64,000 bases of DNA from Helicobacter heilmannii (GCF_001283065.1 NZ_CDMK01000001.1:744247-808246); one strand, 5' to 3'. Shown: positions 24,901 through 35,585, counted from the first letter of the stretch. The notes: a model not told the origin generated them from the sequence alone. Program-made: numbers and translations.

Positions 24901-25437
24901 CTATTTCTTAGCGGTCTTACCGGCTTTGCGGATGATCACTTCGTCTTTGTACTTGATGCCCTTGCCTTTGTAAGGTTCGGGGGGGCGAAACGCCCTAATG
25001 TCGGCGGCGATCTGCCCGATTTGTTGTTTATTGCTCCCCTTGATGGTGATGGTGTTTTTATCCACCACCATATCCACGCCCTCAGGGATGGGGTATTTCA
25101 CCGGGTGGCTAAAACCAAGGCTTAATTCTAAAACCTTGTGCCCTAGTGCCACTTTATAGCCCACGCCATTGACCTCTAGCACCTTGCTAAAGCCCTTGTC
25201 TAGCCCGGTTACGATGTTGCTTGCCAAAGCCCCATAAGTCCCCCAAAAGGCCTTGTCCTGTGCGCCCTCGCCCATTGGCTCAAAGCGCAGGGTATTGCCC
25301 TCTAGGATGATTTTCACCCTGCCATGTGTTTCTAGCTCTTGGCTTGTTTTTTGGTTTTTAAACACAAGGCGGGTGTGCTCCACGCTCACCTGCACCCCGC
25401 TGGGGATATTGATGATTTTTTTACCAATTCTTGACAT
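24901..25437 (-). CDS. rplF: 50S ribosomal protein L6
   Basis: 178 residues in two similar domains near the GTPase-associated centre. [17 protein letters not shown] begins it; the C-terminal signature [17 protein letters not shown] is complete. Confidence 0.97.
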   Translation of the reverse strand: MSRIGKKIINIPSGVQVSVEHTRLVFKNQKTSQELETHGRVKIILEGNTLRFEPMGEGAQDKAFWGTYGALASNIVTGLDKGFSKVLEVNGVGYKVALGHKVLELSLGFSHPVKYPIPEGVDMVVDKNTITIKGSNKQQIGQIAADIRAFRPPEPYKGKGIKYKDEVIIRKAGKTAKK

Positions 25438-25446
25438 GCACTCTCC

Positions 25447-25842
25447 CTACCAAATGCTACAAAGCACTTCGCCGCCCACATTTTGTTTGTAGGCTTGCTC
25501 ATTGGTGATGACCCCTTTGCTCGTGCTCACCACCACCACGCCATAGCCGTTCTTAAAGCGTTTCAACTCTTTAGATTGGCGATACACCCGACGGCCGGGC
25601 TTGCTTAAGCGTTTAATTTCGTTGATGACCGCCTTGCCATTTTCGTCATAGGTGAGCTCTACAGAAATGAAAGGTTTGCCCGCTTTTTCAATCACATTGT
25701 AATTAGTGATGAAGCCTTTGTTTTTAAAGATGTCTAGGATGGACACCACGATTTTGGCGTAATAGAGCTCGGTAACCTCCAAACGACGCATGCTCGCATT
25801 GCGGATGCGTGTTAGAGAATCTGCCACAATGTCATTAACCAT
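25447..25842 (-). CDS. rpsH: 30S ribosomal protein S8
   Basis: 131 residues; binds 16S helix 21 and, in E. coli, represses the spc operon. N-terminal [18 protein letters not shown] and C-terminal [19 protein letters not shown] identify it. It begins 10 bases after rpsN. Confidence 0.97.
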   Translation of the reverse strand: MVNDIVADSLTRIRNASMRRLEVTELYYAKIVVSILDIFKNKGFITNYNVIEKAGKPFISVELTYDENGKAVINEIKRLSKPGRRVYRQSKELKRFKNGYGVVVVSTSKGVITNEQAYKQNVGGEVLCSIW

Positions 25843-25851
25843 GTTATCCCC

Positions 25852-26037
25852 TTACCAACTAGCTTTTCTAAGGCCGGGGATCAAGCCCTCATTGCCCATT
25901 TTACGCAAACACACACGGCACAAGCCAAAATCGCGATACACTGAGTGGGAGCGCCCACAGATGTTGCAACGGGTGTAGCCTCGTACCTTAAATTTAGGCT
26001 TGCGGCGGGTTTTTGCTATGATTGATTTTTTAGCCAT
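25852..26037 (-). CDS. rpsN: 30S ribosomal protein S14, zinc type
   Basis: 61 residues, the short zinc-binding form. The two pairs CNIC and CRVC are 13 residues apart. Head domain protein of the 30S subunit. The basic N-terminus ([16 protein letters not shown]) precedes the zinc module. Its ATG overlaps the rplE stop by one base. Confidence 0.97.
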   Translation of the reverse strand: MAKKSIIAKTRRKPKFKVRGYTRCNICGRSHSVYRDFGLCRVCLRKMGNEGLIPGLRKASW

Positions 26038-26582
26038 TAGCGTCCTTTCGCAAATGGCATTCCAAGTAATTCTAACAACTTAAATGCCTCCTTGTCGCTG
26101 TTTGTAGAAGTGATGATGGCGATGTTGAGCCCGTGTGTCACCATGATGTCGTCATAGACCACTTCGGGGAAAATGAGCTGTTCGTTTAAGCCAAAGCCGT
26201 AATTGCCCCGCCCATCAAAGCCGCTTCTAGACACACCCCTAAAGTCTTTCACCCTAGGCAGAGCAATCACAATCAACTTTTCTAAGAAGTTATACATGAC
26301 TTTGTTGCGTAGGGTAACCTTCACCCCCACAGCCATGCGCTCACGGATTTTAAAACCCGCCACGGATTTTTTCGCCATGGTAATGATAGCTTTTTGCCCG
26401 GCGATCAAAGAGAGGGTTTGGGCGATGTTTTGCATGATTTTCATGTCTTTGGCATAAGCCCCCGCCCCCACACTCAAAACGATTTTTTCGATTTTGGGGA
26501 GCAACATGGGGTTTTTAATGTTTAGCTCTTCGGCTAATTTACCCTTCACTTCTTTTTCATAGAAGCTTTTCAAGCCATACAT
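26037..26582 (-). CDS. rplE: 50S ribosomal protein L5
   Basis: 181 residues; contacts 5S rRNA and the P-site tRNA. Recognised by [38 protein letters not shown] and [18 protein letters not shown]. Four bases from rplX. Confidence 0.97.
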   Translation of the reverse strand: MYGLKSFYEKEVKGKLAEELNIKNPMLLPKIEKIVLSVGAGAYAKDMKIMQNIAQTLSLIAGQKAIITMAKKSVAGFKIRERMAVGVKVTLRNKVMYNFLEKLIVIALPRVKDFRGVSRSGFDGRGNYGFGLNEQLIFPEVVYDDIMVTHGLNIAIITSTNSDKEAFKLLELLGMPFAKGR

Positions 26583-26586
26583 ACGC

Positions 26587-26808
26587 CTACTCCTCTTCTT
26601 TTTTCACATTCGAGATATGCATGGGCATTTCCTTAGAGAGATGCCCACCCTTGGGGTTGTCATCCGTAGGCTTTCTGCTTTTTTTCACAATTTTGCACCC
26701 CTCTACAACCACCATGGATTTTTTAGGAAACACCGCCAAAACCTTGCCCACTTTGCCCTTGTCATCCCCGGCAATGACTTTCACCAAGTCGCCTTTTTTG
26801 ATCCGCAT
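26587..26808 (-). CDS. rplX: 50S ribosomal protein L24
   Basis: 73 residues, shorter than the E. coli protein (104). It contains the KOW motif ([20 protein letters not shown]) that initiates 50S assembly. It overlaps rplN by one base and ends before the C-terminal extension seen elsewhere, as in other Helicobacter. Confidence 0.96.
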   Translation of the reverse strand: MRIKKGDLVKVIAGDDKGKVGKVLAVFPKKSMVVVEGCKIVKKSRKPTDDNPKGGHLSKEMPMHISNVKKEEE

Positions 26809-27176
26809 TAAAGCACCTCCGGAGCCAAAGAAATGATTTTCATAAAGTTTGCGTAGCGCACCTCACGGCTCACGGGGCCAAAAATGCGTGTCCCGATGGG
26901 GTCTTTCTTCGCGTCTAAAATCACCGCTGCATTGTCGTCAAAGCGGATTAAAGAGCCATTGGGGCGTTGCACCTCTTTTTTGGTGCGCACAATCACGGCC
27001 TTCACCACTTGTCCTTTTTTCACCTTACCATTGGGGATGGCTTTTTTCACAGAAGCCACGATCACATCGCCCACGCTGGCATAGCGCCTATGGCTGCCCC
27101 CCAAAACTTTAATACACATGATCTCCTTGCCCCCGCTGTTGTCTGCCACCACTAACCTAGTGAAACTTTGGATCAT
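26808..27176 (-). CDS. rplN: 50S ribosomal protein L14
   Basis: 122 residues; bridge to the 30S subunit and target of the silencing factor Rsf[21 protein letters not shown] starts it and [20 protein letters not shown] ends it. It follows rpsQ without a gap. Confidence 0.97.
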   Translation of the reverse strand: MIQSFTRLVVADNSGGKEIMCIKVLGGSHRRYASVGDVIVASVKKAIPNGKVKKGQVVKAVIVRTKKEVQRPNGSLIRFDDNAAVILDAKKDPIGTRIFGPVSREVRYANFMKIISLAPEVL

Positions 27177-27437
27177 TTACACTCCCTTAAGCACAATTTC
27201 TTTGAGCGCAAAGGTTTTGGTTTTAGACACCGGCTTACACTCAATGGCACTCACGAAATCCCCGACTTCCGCTTTGTTTTGGCTGTCGTCAATGGTGTAT
27301 TTCTTAAAACGCTTCACAATCTTATGGTATTTTTGATGCACAACTTTGCGCTCCACCAAAATCACCACACTCCGCGCATCGATCCGGCGCACCACCTTAC
27401 CTTGAATGGTGCGCTTATGGGCTTGTTTAACTTCCAT
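27177..27437 (-). CDS. rpsQ: 30S ribosomal protein S17
   Basis: 86 residues; early-assembling OB-fold protein of the 30S body. [20 protein letters not shown] and [18 protein letters not shown] are diagnostic. Three bases from rpmC. Confidence 0.96.
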   Translation of the reverse strand: MEVKQAHKRTIQGKVVRRIDARSVVILVERKVVHQKYHKIVKRFKKYTIDDSQNKAEVGDFVSAIECKPVSKTKTFALKEIVLKGV

Positions 27438-27440
27438 GAC

Positions 27441-27629
27441 CTACGCCCTTAAAGCACTCAAAGCCGTAGAAATGCGGGCAATGTCTTTACGCACTGCACG
27501 GATTTCACTAGGCTTATTCAGTTGCATGGTTTTTAGCTTCACCCGCAATTCAAACAGATCTAGCTTCTTGGATTTCAGCAATTCTTGCAATTGCTTTGCA
27601 TCCTTGTCTTTCAACTCAATAAACTTCAT
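27441..27629 (-). CDS. rpmC: 50S ribosomal protein L29
   Basis: 62 residues from ATG 27629 ([14 protein letters not shown]). A start seven codons upstream has no family support. It is a helical hairpin at the tunnel exit, near the trigger factor and SRP docking site; [19 protein letters not shown] is the signature. It overlaps the rplP 3' end by 14 bases. Confidence 0.95.
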   Translation of the reverse strand: MKFIELKDKDAKQLQELLKSKKLDLFELRVKLKTMQLNKPSEIRAVRKDIARISTALSALRA

Positions 27630-28041
27630 TTTCACTCTCTCTAGTAACAATTTTGGTTTTGAAAGGCAACTTTCTTTGTGCCAAAGTCAAAGCCTCCCTG
27701 GCTAAGCCCTCTTCAATGCCTAGCATTTCATAGACAATGCGTCCGGGTTTGATGTTCATCACCCATTTTTCTACAGACCCCTTACCTTTGCCCATCCTTG
27801 TTTCTAGGGGTTTAGCGCTTAAGGGTTTGTCGGGGAAGACGCGAATCCACACCTTGCCCGCTCTTTTGGTGTGGCGCGTCATCGCCACCCTCGCGGCCTC
27901 AATTTGGCGCGAGTCGATCCGCCCGTGCTCAACGGCTTTAATGCCAATGTCGCCAAAGGCAAGGCTCGCGCCCCTGTAGGACTTGCCCCGGTTACGCCCT
28001 TTCATTTGTTTGCGGTATTTGGTTTTTTTAGGCATCAACAT
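27616..28041 (-). CDS. rplP: 50S ribosomal protein L16
   Basis: 141 residues; contacts A-site tRNA. The start [20 protein letters not shown] matches the family, and [18 protein letters not shown], ending with the acidic tail SENEVY, closes it. Overlaps rpmC. Confidence 0.97.
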   Translation of the reverse strand: MLMPKKTKYRKQMKGRNRGKSYRGASLAFGDIGIKAVEHGRIDSRQIEAARVAMTRHTKRAGKVWIRVFPDKPLSAKPLETRMGKGKGSVEKWVMNIKPGRIVYEMLGIEEGLAREALTLAQRKLPFKTKIVTRESENEVY

Positions 28042-28043
28042 AG

Positions 28044-28748
28044 CTATTCTCTCCCTCTTCTAGTGCGTGCTCTAGGGGCGCGCTCCTCGTTCTCTTCGCG
28101 TTTGTCGGCTTGGATGCCCTTATGCAACACTTCGCCTTTAAAGATCCACACCTTCACGCCAATGTTGCCATACACGGTGAAGGCCTCAGCAAAGCCGTAA
28201 TCGATTTTCGCCCTTAGAGTGTGTAGGGGCACGCGCCCCTCCATATACCACTCGGTGCGCGCGATCTCAGCCCCGGCTAAACGCCCAGACACCCTCACTT
28301 TAATCCCCCGTGCCCCAGATTTCATGGCGGTTTGCATGACTTTTTTCATGGCGCGTCTAAAGGCGACCCGTTTTTCTAGTTGGGTTGCCACATTTTCAGC
28401 GCAAAGTTGCGCATCCGCTTGGGGGCGTTTAACTTCTTTGATATTGACCGCAATTTCTTTCTTAATCAAATTTTTCAAAGAAGTTTTGATTTTCTCAATA
28501 TCCACGCCCTTTTTGCCAATGATGAGCCCCGGGCGCGCCGCGACCACGGTGATACGCAACTTCTTAGCCGCCCTTTCGATCAAAATCTCGCTCACGCCAG
28601 CGTAGTAAAGCTCTTTTTTAAGGAATTTGCGGATGCGATAATCTTCTTCAATGTTGGCGACCGCCACATTGCTGCTAGGAAACCAGCGAGAAGTCCAGTT
28701 GCGGTTAATGCCTAGTCTCAAGCCGATAGGATTGACCTTTTGTCCCAT
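28044..28748 (-). CDS. rpsC: 30S ribosomal protein S3
   Basis: 234 residues; mRNA entry pore. N-terminal [18 protein letters not shown], a KH domain with [16 protein letters not shown], and C-terminal [20 protein letters not shown]. The last 20 residues are Arg/Glu-rich. It abuts rplV with no gap. Confidence 0.97.
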   Translation of the reverse strand: MGQKVNPIGLRLGINRNWTSRWFPSSNVAVANIEEDYRIRKFLKKELYYAGVSEILIERAAKKLRITVVAARPGLIIGKKGVDIEKIKTSLKNLIKKEIAVNIKEVKRPQADAQLCAENVATQLEKRVAFRRAMKKVMQTAMKSGARGIKVRVSGRLAGAEIARTEWYMEGRVPLHTLRAKIDYGFAEAFTVYGNIGVKVWIFKGEVLHKGIQADKREENEERAPRARTRRGRE

Positions 28749-29075
28749 TTAGTGTTGCCCTCCCTTACCCACTTCGACTAAAATATGTGCGGTGGGCTTT
28801 CTAATGGAAGTGGCACGCCCTCTAGCTCTTGGCATGTGTCTTCTTAACACGGGACCTGCATCCACACGGCAGCTTAAAACCGCCACTTCTTTAGAGTCAT
28901 GCCCGCCGTTATAAACCGCTGCGCTAATCACCCTTGAGAGCATGCGGGCGGCTTTGTTGGGGGTGAATTCTAAACGGGCGATCGCCACTTCGGCATTCAT
29001 CCCTTGCACTTGCCTAGCAAGCAATCTTGCCTTGGTGGGGGATAGTCTAGTGTATCTTAGGGTTGCCCTACTCAT
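28749..29075 (-). CDS. rplV: 50S ribosomal protein L22
   Basis: 108 residues. Its beta-hairpin lines the exit tunnel (site of macrolide resistance changes). [19 protein letters not shown] and [20 protein letters not shown] are conserved. A 32-base gap separates it from rpsS. Confidence 0.97.
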   Translation of the reverse strand: MSRATLRYTRLSPTKARLLARQVQGMNAEVAIARLEFTPNKAARMLSRVISAAVYNGGHDSKEVAVLSCRVDAGPVLRRHMPRARGRATSIRKPTAHILVEVGKGGQH

Positions 29076-29107
29076 TTGCCATCCTTTGTGTGTTGTCTTG
29101 CCATGTG

Positions 29108-29389
29108 TTATTTACCTATCTTTTTTTGCACGGTGCCTTTATGCCCCTTAAAAGTCCTTGTGGGGGCAAATTCGCCCAGTTTATAGCCCACATGGTTTTC
29201 TGTGATATAAACAGGGATAAAGATACGCCCATTATGCACGCTGTAGGTGAGCCCAATCATGTCGGGTAAAATGGTGCTTCTTCTTGACCATGTTTTAATG
29301 GGGCGATTGTCTTTTTTGGCTTTGTGTTTGAGAGTCTTGTCCATCAGGTGCTTATCCACAAAAGGACCTTTTTTAATTGACCTTCCCAT
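29108..29389 (-). CDS. rpsS: 30S ribosomal protein S19
   Basis: 93 residues; head protein that contacts S13 and the 50[19 protein letters not shown] and [19 protein letters not shown] identify it. One-base overlap with rplB. Confidence 0.97.
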   Translation of the reverse strand: MGRSIKKGPFVDKHLMDKTLKHKAKKDNRPIKTWSRRSTILPDMIGLTYSVHNGRIFIPVYITENHVGYKLGEFAPTRTFKGHKGTVQKKIGK

Positions 29390-30219
29390 TATTTGCCTTT
29401 CTTGCGTGAAATGATCAAGCGATCGCTTGCTTTTTTGCGTCTGGTTTTATAGCCTTTAGCTGGAGTGCCCCAAGGCGATACGGGGTGTCCGCTAGAGCCC
29501 GTTTTACCCTCACCACCGCCGTGGGGGTGATCGACTGGGTTCATGGCAGAGCCTCTTGTTTGTGGCCGGATGCCTCTGTGGCGGTTGCGTCCGGCTTTAC
29601 CGATGTTCGTGTTGATGAAGTCCTCATTGCCCACCACGCCGATGCTCGCCATGCATTCGCTCAAAATGTAACGCATTTCGCCACTGGGCATGCGTAAGAT
29701 GGTGTATTTGTCCTCCCGCCCCATGATTTGTGCGCTCATGCCCGCACTTCTGGCGAGTTGTCCGCCAGCCCCGGGGTGCATTTCAATGTTATGCACGATG
29801 GTACCAATGGGGATGCTTCTGAGTTTCATGGCAAAGCCGGGTTTGATGTCTAGCCCGCCCTCAGCCGCGATCACGATGTCGCCCACTTTCAAGCCACTGG
29901 GCTGTAAAATGTAGCGTTTATCGCCATCGGGGTAGGTGATTAGGGCAATCCTTGAATTGCGGTAAGGATCGTACTCGATCGTACTAACTTTGCCCTCAAT
30001 GCCAAATTTATTGCGCTTGAAGTCAATGATGCGATAAAGCTTTTTCGCCCCCGCCTCTTTGTGGCGGCTGGTGATGCGTCCTTGGTTGTTGCGTCCGGCA
30101 TGCACGGGGAGTTTCACCAAAAGTTTTTTGACGCTCGCTTTAGCGGTGATGTCGCTTGAGCTAAGGCCGCTCATAAAACGGCGGCTGGGGGTGTAGGGTT
30201 TGTAGGTTTTAATCGCCAT
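29389..30219 (-). CDS. rplB: 50S ribosomal protein L2
   Basis: 276 residues; needed for subunit association and near the peptidyl transferase centre. Central [19 protein letters not shown] and the C-terminal signature [15 protein letters not shown] are complete, including the conserved histidine of the last motif. Confidence 0.98.
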   Translation of the reverse strand: MAIKTYKPYTPSRRFMSGLSSSDITAKASVKKLLVKLPVHAGRNNQGRITSRHKEAGAKKLYRIIDFKRNKFGIEGKVSTIEYDPYRNSRIALITYPDGDKRYILQPSGLKVGDIVIAAEGGLDIKPGFAMKLRSIPIGTIVHNIEMHPGAGGQLARSAGMSAQIMGREDKYTILRMPSGEMRYILSECMASIGVVGNEDFINTNIGKAGRNRHRGIRPQTRGSAMNPVDHPHGGGEGKTGSSGHPVSPWGTPAKGYKTRRKKASDRLIISRKKGK

Positions 30220-30228
30220 ATTCTGTCC

Positions 30229-30510
30229 TTATGCGCTCAAAGCGGTGATGTTTGCGTCTTTGGGGACTTTGACATAGAACTTTTTATAGCCATTGCGTTG
30301 CCCCATTCTGCCCTTAAAGCGTTTCACCTTGCCCTCTTGCCTGAGTGAGTTGATTTTCAAGGGCACAAAGCCAAAGTAATCTTTGAAGATCGCCTTGAGC
30401 TGGTTTTTGCTGACACCCATTGTGGTTTGTACCACAATCACCCCACTCTCTTGCATGGAGAGGGATTTTTCGGTGTAAAGAATGGATTTGATGTCTGTGA
30501 TGTCTGCCAT
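30229..30510 (-). CDS. rplW: 50S ribosomal protein L23
   Basis: 93 residues. The ribosome site AAGGAG lies seven bases before ATG 30510 and only one base before the in-frame ATG 30516, so 30510 is the start ([15 protein letters not shown]). It docks trigger factor and SRP at the tunnel exit. [20 protein letters not shown] is typical. Confidence 0.96.
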   Translation of the reverse strand: MADITDIKSILYTEKSLSMQESGVIVVQTTMGVSKNQLKAIFKDYFGFVPLKINSLRQEGKVKRFKGRMGQRNGYKKFYVKVPKDANITALSA

Positions 30511-30512
30511 TC

Positions 30513-31133
30513 TCATTCTCCTTCATGTGCTTTAATGAGTGCCTCAAAGGCGGCTTTCTCCACCACCACTGCCCCAAAGGCGGCGATCCAATAGGCATTG
30601 ACTTCGCTCGTTTCTAGCAAATAGCAATTTTTGAGATTTCTAAAGGCTAAGTAATTGCCCTCATCTAATGCCCTTGTGATGAGTAGGACATCTCTAAAGC
30701 CTAGGTTTTTCACAAAGGCTGACGCGTCCTTGGTTTTCTTGCTAGGGATGTCGATTTGATCCACCACCACTAAGTGATTGTTTAAAGCTTTTTGGGCTAG
30801 GGCGTATTCTAAAGCGAGCCTTTTTTGCTTTTTGTTGATTTTAAGATCGTAGTTGCGGTTGTTGGTCGCCCCGTGGCTCACACCCCCGCCCACAAACACG
30901 GGAGAGGTGATGCTACCAGCCCGGGCGCGCCCGCCGCCTTTTTGATTCCACGGCTTGCGTCCGCCCCCGCTCACTTCGCCCCGATTCTTGCTTTTAGCGG
31001 TGTTGGCACGGGCTAGGGCGCGGTAGTGTTTGATGTATAAATAAAGATTGTGTTCTTTAATGTCCTTGAAGCGCGCGGGCAAATCGAGTTGCCCAACTTC
31101 TTGGCATTGCTGGTCTAAGACTCTTGCTTTCAT
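30513..31133 (-). CDS. rplD: 50S ribosomal protein L4
   Basis: 206 residues. It has a globular domain plus a tunnel-lining loop ([20 protein letters not shown]). In E. coli L4 also represses the S10 operon. It overlaps rplC by one base. Confidence 0.97.
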   Translation of the reverse strand: MKARVLDQQCQEVGQLDLPARFKDIKEHNLYLYIKHYRALARANTAKSKNRGEVSGGGRKPWNQKGGGRARAGSITSPVFVGGGVSHGATNNRNYDLKINKKQKRLALEYALAQKALNNHLVVVDQIDIPSKKTKDASAFVKNLGFRDVLLITRALDEGNYLAFRNLKNCYLLETSEVNAYWIAAFGAVVVEKAAFEALIKAHEGE

Positions 31134-31717
31134 TACTTCCCTTTCTGGATGCTGATCCTGCCATAAGCCCCGCTGTAGCCGGCCACAGAACCTTTCAGCA
31201 CCAAAATTTTGCTCTCTTTGTCGAAAGACAGGACTTCGTTATGGCATGTAACCTTCTCATTGCCATAATGCCCCGCCATTTTCTTGCCCTTTTGCACGCG
31301 CCCGGGCCACTCTCTGTTACCAATAGAGCCCAAACGGCGGTGGAAGCGGCTGCCATGTGCGGCTGGGCCCCCTTGAAAGTTCCAGCGTTTCATCGCGCCG
31401 CTAAAGCCACGCCCCTTGGTATAAAAAGTGGCTTTGATGCGCGCGGCGTTTTCTAAGGGCTCTAAACTCAAATCGCCCAGCTCTTGTGCCTGCCCTTGTA
31501 AAGTCGCAAAGTGGTTGAACTCTGCGCTCAAGTTATACTTTTTTTGTTGCCCTGCGATGGCTCTGTTCTTGGTTTTGTGCAGGGGGTAGGCGACTAATAG
31601 TTGCCCACCCTCTTTAACTGCGCAAACCTTGCTCTCAAGGATTTTTAGCAAGGTTACGGGCGTGCTGTTTGCACCCACAACACGACTCATTCCAACTTTT
31701 TGTACTAAGTATTCCAT
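31133..31717 (-). CDS. rplC: 50S ribosomal protein L3
   Basis: 194 residues; early assembly protein reaching the peptidyl transferase centre. Its long loop shows [20 protein letters not shown] and [18 protein letters not shown]. 31 bases downstream of rpsJ. Confidence 0.97.
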   Translation of the reverse strand: MEYLVQKVGMSRVVGANSTPVTLLKILESKVCAVKEGGQLLVAYPLHKTKNRAIAGQQKKYNLSAEFNHFATLQGQAQELGDLSLEPLENAARIKATFYTKGRGFSGAMKRWNFQGGPAAHGSRFHRRLGSIGNREWPGRVQKGKKMAGHYGNEKVTCHNEVLSFDKESKILVLKGSVAGYSGAYGRISIQKGK

Positions 31718-31748
31718 TTACTCTCCAATCAAAATTGCGTTTGAAGCG

Positions 31749-32063
31749 TTATTTCGCCTCCATAGAAGTTACTTCTACATCCACTTCAGGGGCTAAATCG
31801 AGTTTCATGAGGCTATCCACGGTTTCGGGTGTGGCGGCCATGATGTCAATGAGGCGGCTATGTACGCGGATTTCAAATTGCTCTCGTGAGTCTTTGTTGA
31901 TGTGTGGAGAGCGCAACACAGTGTAACGCCTGTTCCTTGTGGGTAGGGGGATGGGACCCCTGATCTCTGAGCCAGAGCGTTTCACCGCCTCCACAATCGC
32001 CACTACAGAACGATCCAAAACCCTATGATCGTAGGCTTTGAGCTTGAGTCGTATCTTTTCCAT
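31749..32063 (-). CDS. rpsJ: 30S ribosomal protein S10
   Basis: 104 residues from ATG 32063 ([17 protein letters not shown]). AAGGA stands about five bases upstream; an earlier in-frame ATG at 32078 would overlap that site. [19 protein letters not shown] is the S10 signature. First gene of the supercluster; it also serves as NusE in transcription antitermination. Confidence 0.97.
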   Translation of the reverse strand: MEKIRLKLKAYDHRVLDRSVVAIVEAVKRSGSEIRGPIPLPTRNRRYTVLRSPHINKDSREQFEIRVHSRLIDIMAATPETVDSLMKLDLAPEVDVEVTSMEAK

Positions 32064-32092
32064 TAAAATCCTTAGCAAATTTAAAAGCCCTA

Positions 32093-32121
32093 ATTATAGG
32101 CTAAAAACCGTCCTAAGTCAA
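32093..32121 (-). promoter_or_regulatory. Promoter of the S10-spc-alpha cluster
   Basis: On the minus strand, TTGACT (32116-32121) and TATAAT (32093-32098) are separated by exactly 17 bases, close to the E. coli sigma-70 ideal. Transcription should start about 20 bases before the rpsJ ATG. Most Helicobacter promoters lack a good -35 box, so this one is probably very strong. It is the only clear promoter before the whole cluster. Confidence 0.8.
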
Positions 32122-32158
32122 GGCAAAAGTGCCTATTTAGCGCAGCCCTCACTTTTAG

Positions 32159-32183
32159 TTTTATCCTTATTATAAGGATAAAA
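32159..32183. promoter_or_regulatory. 25-base perfect palindrome in the divergent region, operator-like
   Basis: TTTTATCCTTAT, one central T, then ATAAGGATAAAA: two 12-base arms in perfect dyad symmetry. It ends 16 bases before the ATG of the ATPase gene at 32200 and 38 bases upstream of the S10 -35 box. A hairpin terminator is possible, but dyad symmetry with a single central base is more typical of a dimeric repressor site. No matching regulator is evident nearby. Confidence 0.6.
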
Positions 32184-32199
32184 TGCTTAAAATGTGCGT

Positions 32200-33252
32200 A
32201 TGGATTTGGGGCTCTTAAACAACATTTTAGAAAACTCTTTAACCCAGGGCAAGAGTTTAAAACCACGAAACATACCCGCCACTCCCTCCACACTTTTTTA
32301 TGGGGGGCCCAAGGCGGGCAAAAGCTCCATTGCCCTTTTAAATGTCGCCGCTCACAAACGCCCAGTGTTTGTCGATTGCACCGATGTGCGCTTGAGTTTA
32401 GCCGAGCTTGCCAAAGCCCTGCCCCTCTTTTGTCAAGATAAGGGCGTGGATTTACTCATTTTAAAACATCCCCCAAAGGACTTCCCTCTTTTAAATTTAC
32501 CCACTTTCCTCACCCAAAGCACGCCCAAGAACGCCCCCAAGGGCTTTAAAATCCAAGCCATTTTGCCCCTAAGTTTTGCCGAGTTTGTGCGTTTTCTTAA
32601 GAAAGAGCCCAGCACACTTTTAGCGCGCTTTTTAAAAGAGGGCAATTTACCCGAACTGCTCTTTTGCCCTACCAGCGAAATCGCGCTTAAAAAACAAGCC
32701 CTTTGCGCCCTTGCCTTCAAAGACAAAACCCCGCTTTTTAAAGCCCTATTGCCCTACCAAGCTAGAAGCCTTAGCACCCACCATCTCTACACACAGCTTA
32801 AAAAAACCCTCAAAATCTCTAAAGACCATCTCTATGCCTTCATTGCCTTTTTGCAAGAGAGCCAAACTTTAATCAGTTTGCCAAGCCAAGCGCGCCCCAA
32901 ACTCTACTTTTACGATTTCTCCCTGCCCTACGCCTTTAGCTACACCCACCCCTTGCCCCCCGTCTTTGAAAACATGCTCGCCTTAGAATTAATCCGCCAT
33001 TTTGGCATGTCTCAAATCTCTTGCCATTCTAACGCCTTTTTAGTCGATGGCACGCATTTATGTCTCCCTAGCCCTTTTCCCACCTTAGAGCAATTAGAGC
33101 ACACTCTGCCCCTGCTTTTGAAGGGTGTAGCAGGGGGGCTCAAGGTGTGGGTCGTAACAATCAACACGGCCTTAAAGGGAGCTTGCGGGGGGCATCAGTG
33201 GGAGGCACTTGGGTTTGTCCAATTTTGCCTACAAGTCTTGCCCACCCTTTAG
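32200..33252 (+). CDS. DUF4143-type ATPase-like protein with degenerate Walker B
   Basis: 350 residues. A Walker A motif is present (GGPKAGKSS, about 34-42). LPLSFAEFVRFLKKE resembles the linker of the AAA family that carries a C-terminal DUF4143, and FYDFSLPYAFSYTHPLPPVF followed by ENMLALELIRHFG resembles DUF4143 itself. The expected Walker B acidic pair is missing: the strand reads VDLLILKHPP. A TGSS-type sensor is also not seen. It may be a nucleotide binder without hydrolysis, as often found for Helicobacter copies of this family. Start set at ATG 32200; a GTG two codons earlier is possible. It diverges from the S10 operon; function unknown. Confidence 0.7.
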   Translation: MDLGLLNNILENSLTQGKSLKPRNIPATPSTLFYGGPKAGKSSIALLNVAAHKRPVFVDCTDVRLSLAELAKALPLFCQDKGVDLLILKHPPKDFPLLNLPTFLTQSTPKNAPKGFKIQAILPLSFAEFVRFLKKEPSTLLARFLKEGNLPELLFCPTSEIALKKQALCALAFKDKTPLFKALLPYQARSLSTHHLYTQLKKTLKISKDHLYAFIAFLQESQTLISLPSQARPKLYFYDFSLPYAFSYTHPLPPVFENMLALELIRHFGMSQISCHSNAFLVDGTHLCLPSPFPTLEQLEHTLPLLLKGVAGGLKVWVVTINTALKGACGGHQWEALGFVQFCLQVLPTL

Positions 33253-33305
33253 CTCTATCTCATGCATTTTAGGTTAAACTCGCCCTTTATGCAAAGGACT
33301 TATTG

Positions 33306-34391
33306 ATGCGCCCTCGTTTTGCCACCAAGCAAATTTTTATCAGCTCCACCCCCATAGGGGGCAATGCGCCCATCAGCACACAGAGCATGGCCTACAGCCA
33401 AACCTGCGACATAGAAGCCACAAAGGCGCAAATCGACCGCTTAAAGCTAGCGGGAGCGGATTTTGTGCGCGTGGCGGTGCGCCATAAAAAGGATGCAAAC
33501 GCGCTGAAAGAACTTAAAAAAGTGGCCAGCCTGCCCTTAATTGCTGACATACACTTCCACCACCATTTAGCCCTAATCGCCGCTGAAAGCGTGGATGCGA
33601 TCCGCATTAATCCGGGCAATATTGGCTCAGTAGAAAATGTCCGCGCCGTGGCTAAAGCCTGTAATGCGCGCAACTTACCAATCCGCGTTGGAGTCAATGG
33701 GGGGAGCCTAGAAAAGCCATTTGAGCTCAAATACGGCGCAACGCCAAAGGGGATGGTGCAATCCGCCCTTTATAATGTTAAACTTTTAGAGGATGTGGGC
33801 TTTAGCAATATCAAAATCTCTTTAAAGGCTAGCGATGTTGAGCGTACAATACAAGCTTACGAGCAACTGCGTCCTCTAACACCCTATCCTTTTCATTTAG
33901 GCGTTACCGAGGCGGGGAGCTTGTTTCACTCCAGCATTAAAAGCGCGATGGCTTTGGGGCATTTACTAAGAGAGGGCATAGGCGACACCATGCGCGTGTC
34001 TATCACGGGCGAACTTGAAGAAGAAATCCGTGTAGCTAAGGCGATTTTGCGCTACAGCGGGCGGCAAAAAGAGGGGATCACCTTCATTTCTTGCCCGACT
34101 TGTGGGCGGATTGAGTCTAATTTAGTCGCTTTAATGGCACAAGTGGAACAACGCCTCGCGCACATTAAAATCCCTTTGGATGTGAGCGTGATGGGCTGTG
34201 TGGTGAATGCTTTAGGCGAAGCCAAACACGCCGACATTGCGATCGCCTTTGGCAAGAAAAGCGGGCTCATTATCAAAAAAGGGCAGGTGATCCACAAACT
34301 CCCCGAAGACCAACTACTAGAAACCTTTGTTAAAGAAGTACAAGACTTAGCTAAACAACACCAACACGAGGACGGCCATGCAAGACTTTAA
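33306..34391 (+). CDS. ispG: 4-hydroxy-3-methylbut-2-enyl diphosphate synthase
   Basis: [4Fe-4S] enzyme of the MEP isoprenoid pathway. 361 residues from ATG 33306; AAAGGA precedes it. TIM-barrel N-terminal part with [13 protein letters not shown] and [14 protein letters not shown]. The cluster cysteines sit in FISCPTCGR and in [12 protein letters not shown], all three present. It overlaps dapD by 14 bases, an arrangement also known from H. pylori. Confidence 0.97.
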   Translation: MRPRFATKQIFISSTPIGGNAPISTQSMAYSQTCDIEATKAQIDRLKLAGADFVRVAVRHKKDANALKELKKVASLPLIADIHFHHHLALIAAESVDAIRINPGNIGSVENVRAVAKACNARNLPIRVGVNGGSLEKPFELKYGATPKGMVQSALYNVKLLEDVGFSNIKISLKASDVERTIQAYEQLRPLTPYPFHLGVTEAGSLFHSSIKSAMALGHLLREGIGDTMRVSITGELEEEIRVAKAILRYSGRQKEGITFISCPTCGRIESNLVALMAQVEQRLAHIKIPLDVSVMGCVVNALGEAKHADIAIAFGKKSGLIIKKGQVIHKLPEDQLLETFVKEVQDLAKQHQHEDGHARL

Positions 34392-35577
34392 ACACTTTGC
34401 AGATCAATTCCACAATTCTCCAAACTATAAAAAACCTCTCGCCTTTGGGATCGCCAAAATCCAGCATGGACAAGCAAGTTGCAAGCCCCTTTGCGCGACC
34501 TATCCCGTGTTAAATTGGGGTGAGGCACTCGGGGCGTATGCGGTGTTTAAGGAGGCGAGCAAATCCGCCCAGCCCTTAAGCGAGAAAGACAGCGAAGTCA
34601 TTTATGGGGTGAGTGCCGCTTTTATCCAACACGCCCTAGAACTGTTTAAACCCTTTTTGGCCGAGAGTTTGAGTGGGGATCAGCACCCCAATATCCAAGT
34701 ACTCTTAGAGTTGCAAAAAGCCCCGCTTTACACCCAAAGCCCCACACAAGAGAGTTTACATAACTACCACTTCGTGGTGCTCTATGAAGACGCGCCCTGC
34801 CAAAGCCTGCAAACCGCCTACATGAAACTTCTAGCCCTATCCCTAGGTAAAGCTCCACTAAGAAGCCTCAATTTAGAGGGCATTTTTGGGTTGCTGCCTA
34901 ATGTGGCATGGAGCGGCAATAAAGCCTATGAGCTGGAGTATTTGCGCACTAAAGAAATTACGCTTAAAGTGCAGGGCACTTACCCGTGCATTGACTTTAT
35001 AGACAAATTCCCCCGCTATCTCATGCAAGTGTTGCCTGCCGTGGATAATATCCGCTTGCTAGACACGGCGAAAGCCCGTTTTGGGGCATATCTTGGCAAG
35101 GGCGGTTACACGCAAATGCCCGGGGCCAGTTACATTAACTTCAATGCGGGCGTTCAGGGGGCGTGCATGAACGAGGGGCGGATCAGCTCATCGGTGCTTG
35201 TGGGCGAGGGCACGGATATAGGCGGGGGGGCGAGTGTGCTAGGCGTGCTTAGTGGGGGCAATAGCGAGCCTATCAGCATTGGTAAAAACTGCCTGCTTGG
35301 GGCTAATTCAGTTTTAGGCATTAGCCTTGGCGATGGATGTATTTTGGACGCGGGCATTGGGGTTTTAGCGGGGACAATTTTTGAAATCGCCCCCAAAGAC
35401 TTAGAGAAATTGCAAGAGATGAACCCCGGCTTTAAGCCTAAAGAGAGCGGACTTTACAAGGGAAGGGAGCTATCGGGGCTAAATGGCTTGCACTTTAGGC
35501 AAAATAGCCAAAATGGCAAGATGTGCGCGATGGTAAGCAAGCGGCACATTCCGCTAAATGTGAATTTACACCACTAG
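34378..35577 (+). CDS. dapD: Tetrahydrodipicolinate N-succinyltransferase
   Basis: 399 residues; makes N-succinyl-2-amino-6-ketopimelate in lysine and meso-diaminopimelate synthesis, feeding peptidoglycan. The C-terminal half is a left-handed beta-helix of hexapeptide repeats ([20 protein letters not shown], then [19 protein letters not shown], then [17 protein letters not shown]). It is the long DapD form of Campylobacterota and Actinobacteria. A 7-G run lies in the helix region. hcp follows after 8 bases. Confidence 0.95.
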   Translation: MQDFKHFADQFHNSPNYKKPLAFGIAKIQHGQASCKPLCATYPVLNWGEALGAYAVFKEASKSAQPLSEKDSEVIYGVSAAFIQHALELFKPFLAESLSGDQHPNIQVLLELQKAPLYTQSPTQESLHNYHFVVLYEDAPCQSLQTAYMKLLALSLGKAPLRSLNLEGIFGLLPNVAWSGNKAYELEYLRTKEITLKVQGTYPCIDFIDKFPRYLMQVLPAVDNIRLLDTAKARFGAYLGKGGYTQMPGASYINFNAGVQGACMNEGRISSSVLVGEGTDIGGGASVLGVLSGGNSEPISIGKNCLLGANSVLGISLGDGCILDAGIGVLAGTIFEIAPKDLEKLQEMNPGFKPKESGLYKGRELSGLNGLHFRQNSQNGKMCAMVSKRHIPLNVNLHH

Positions 35578-35585
35578 GGGGCGTT

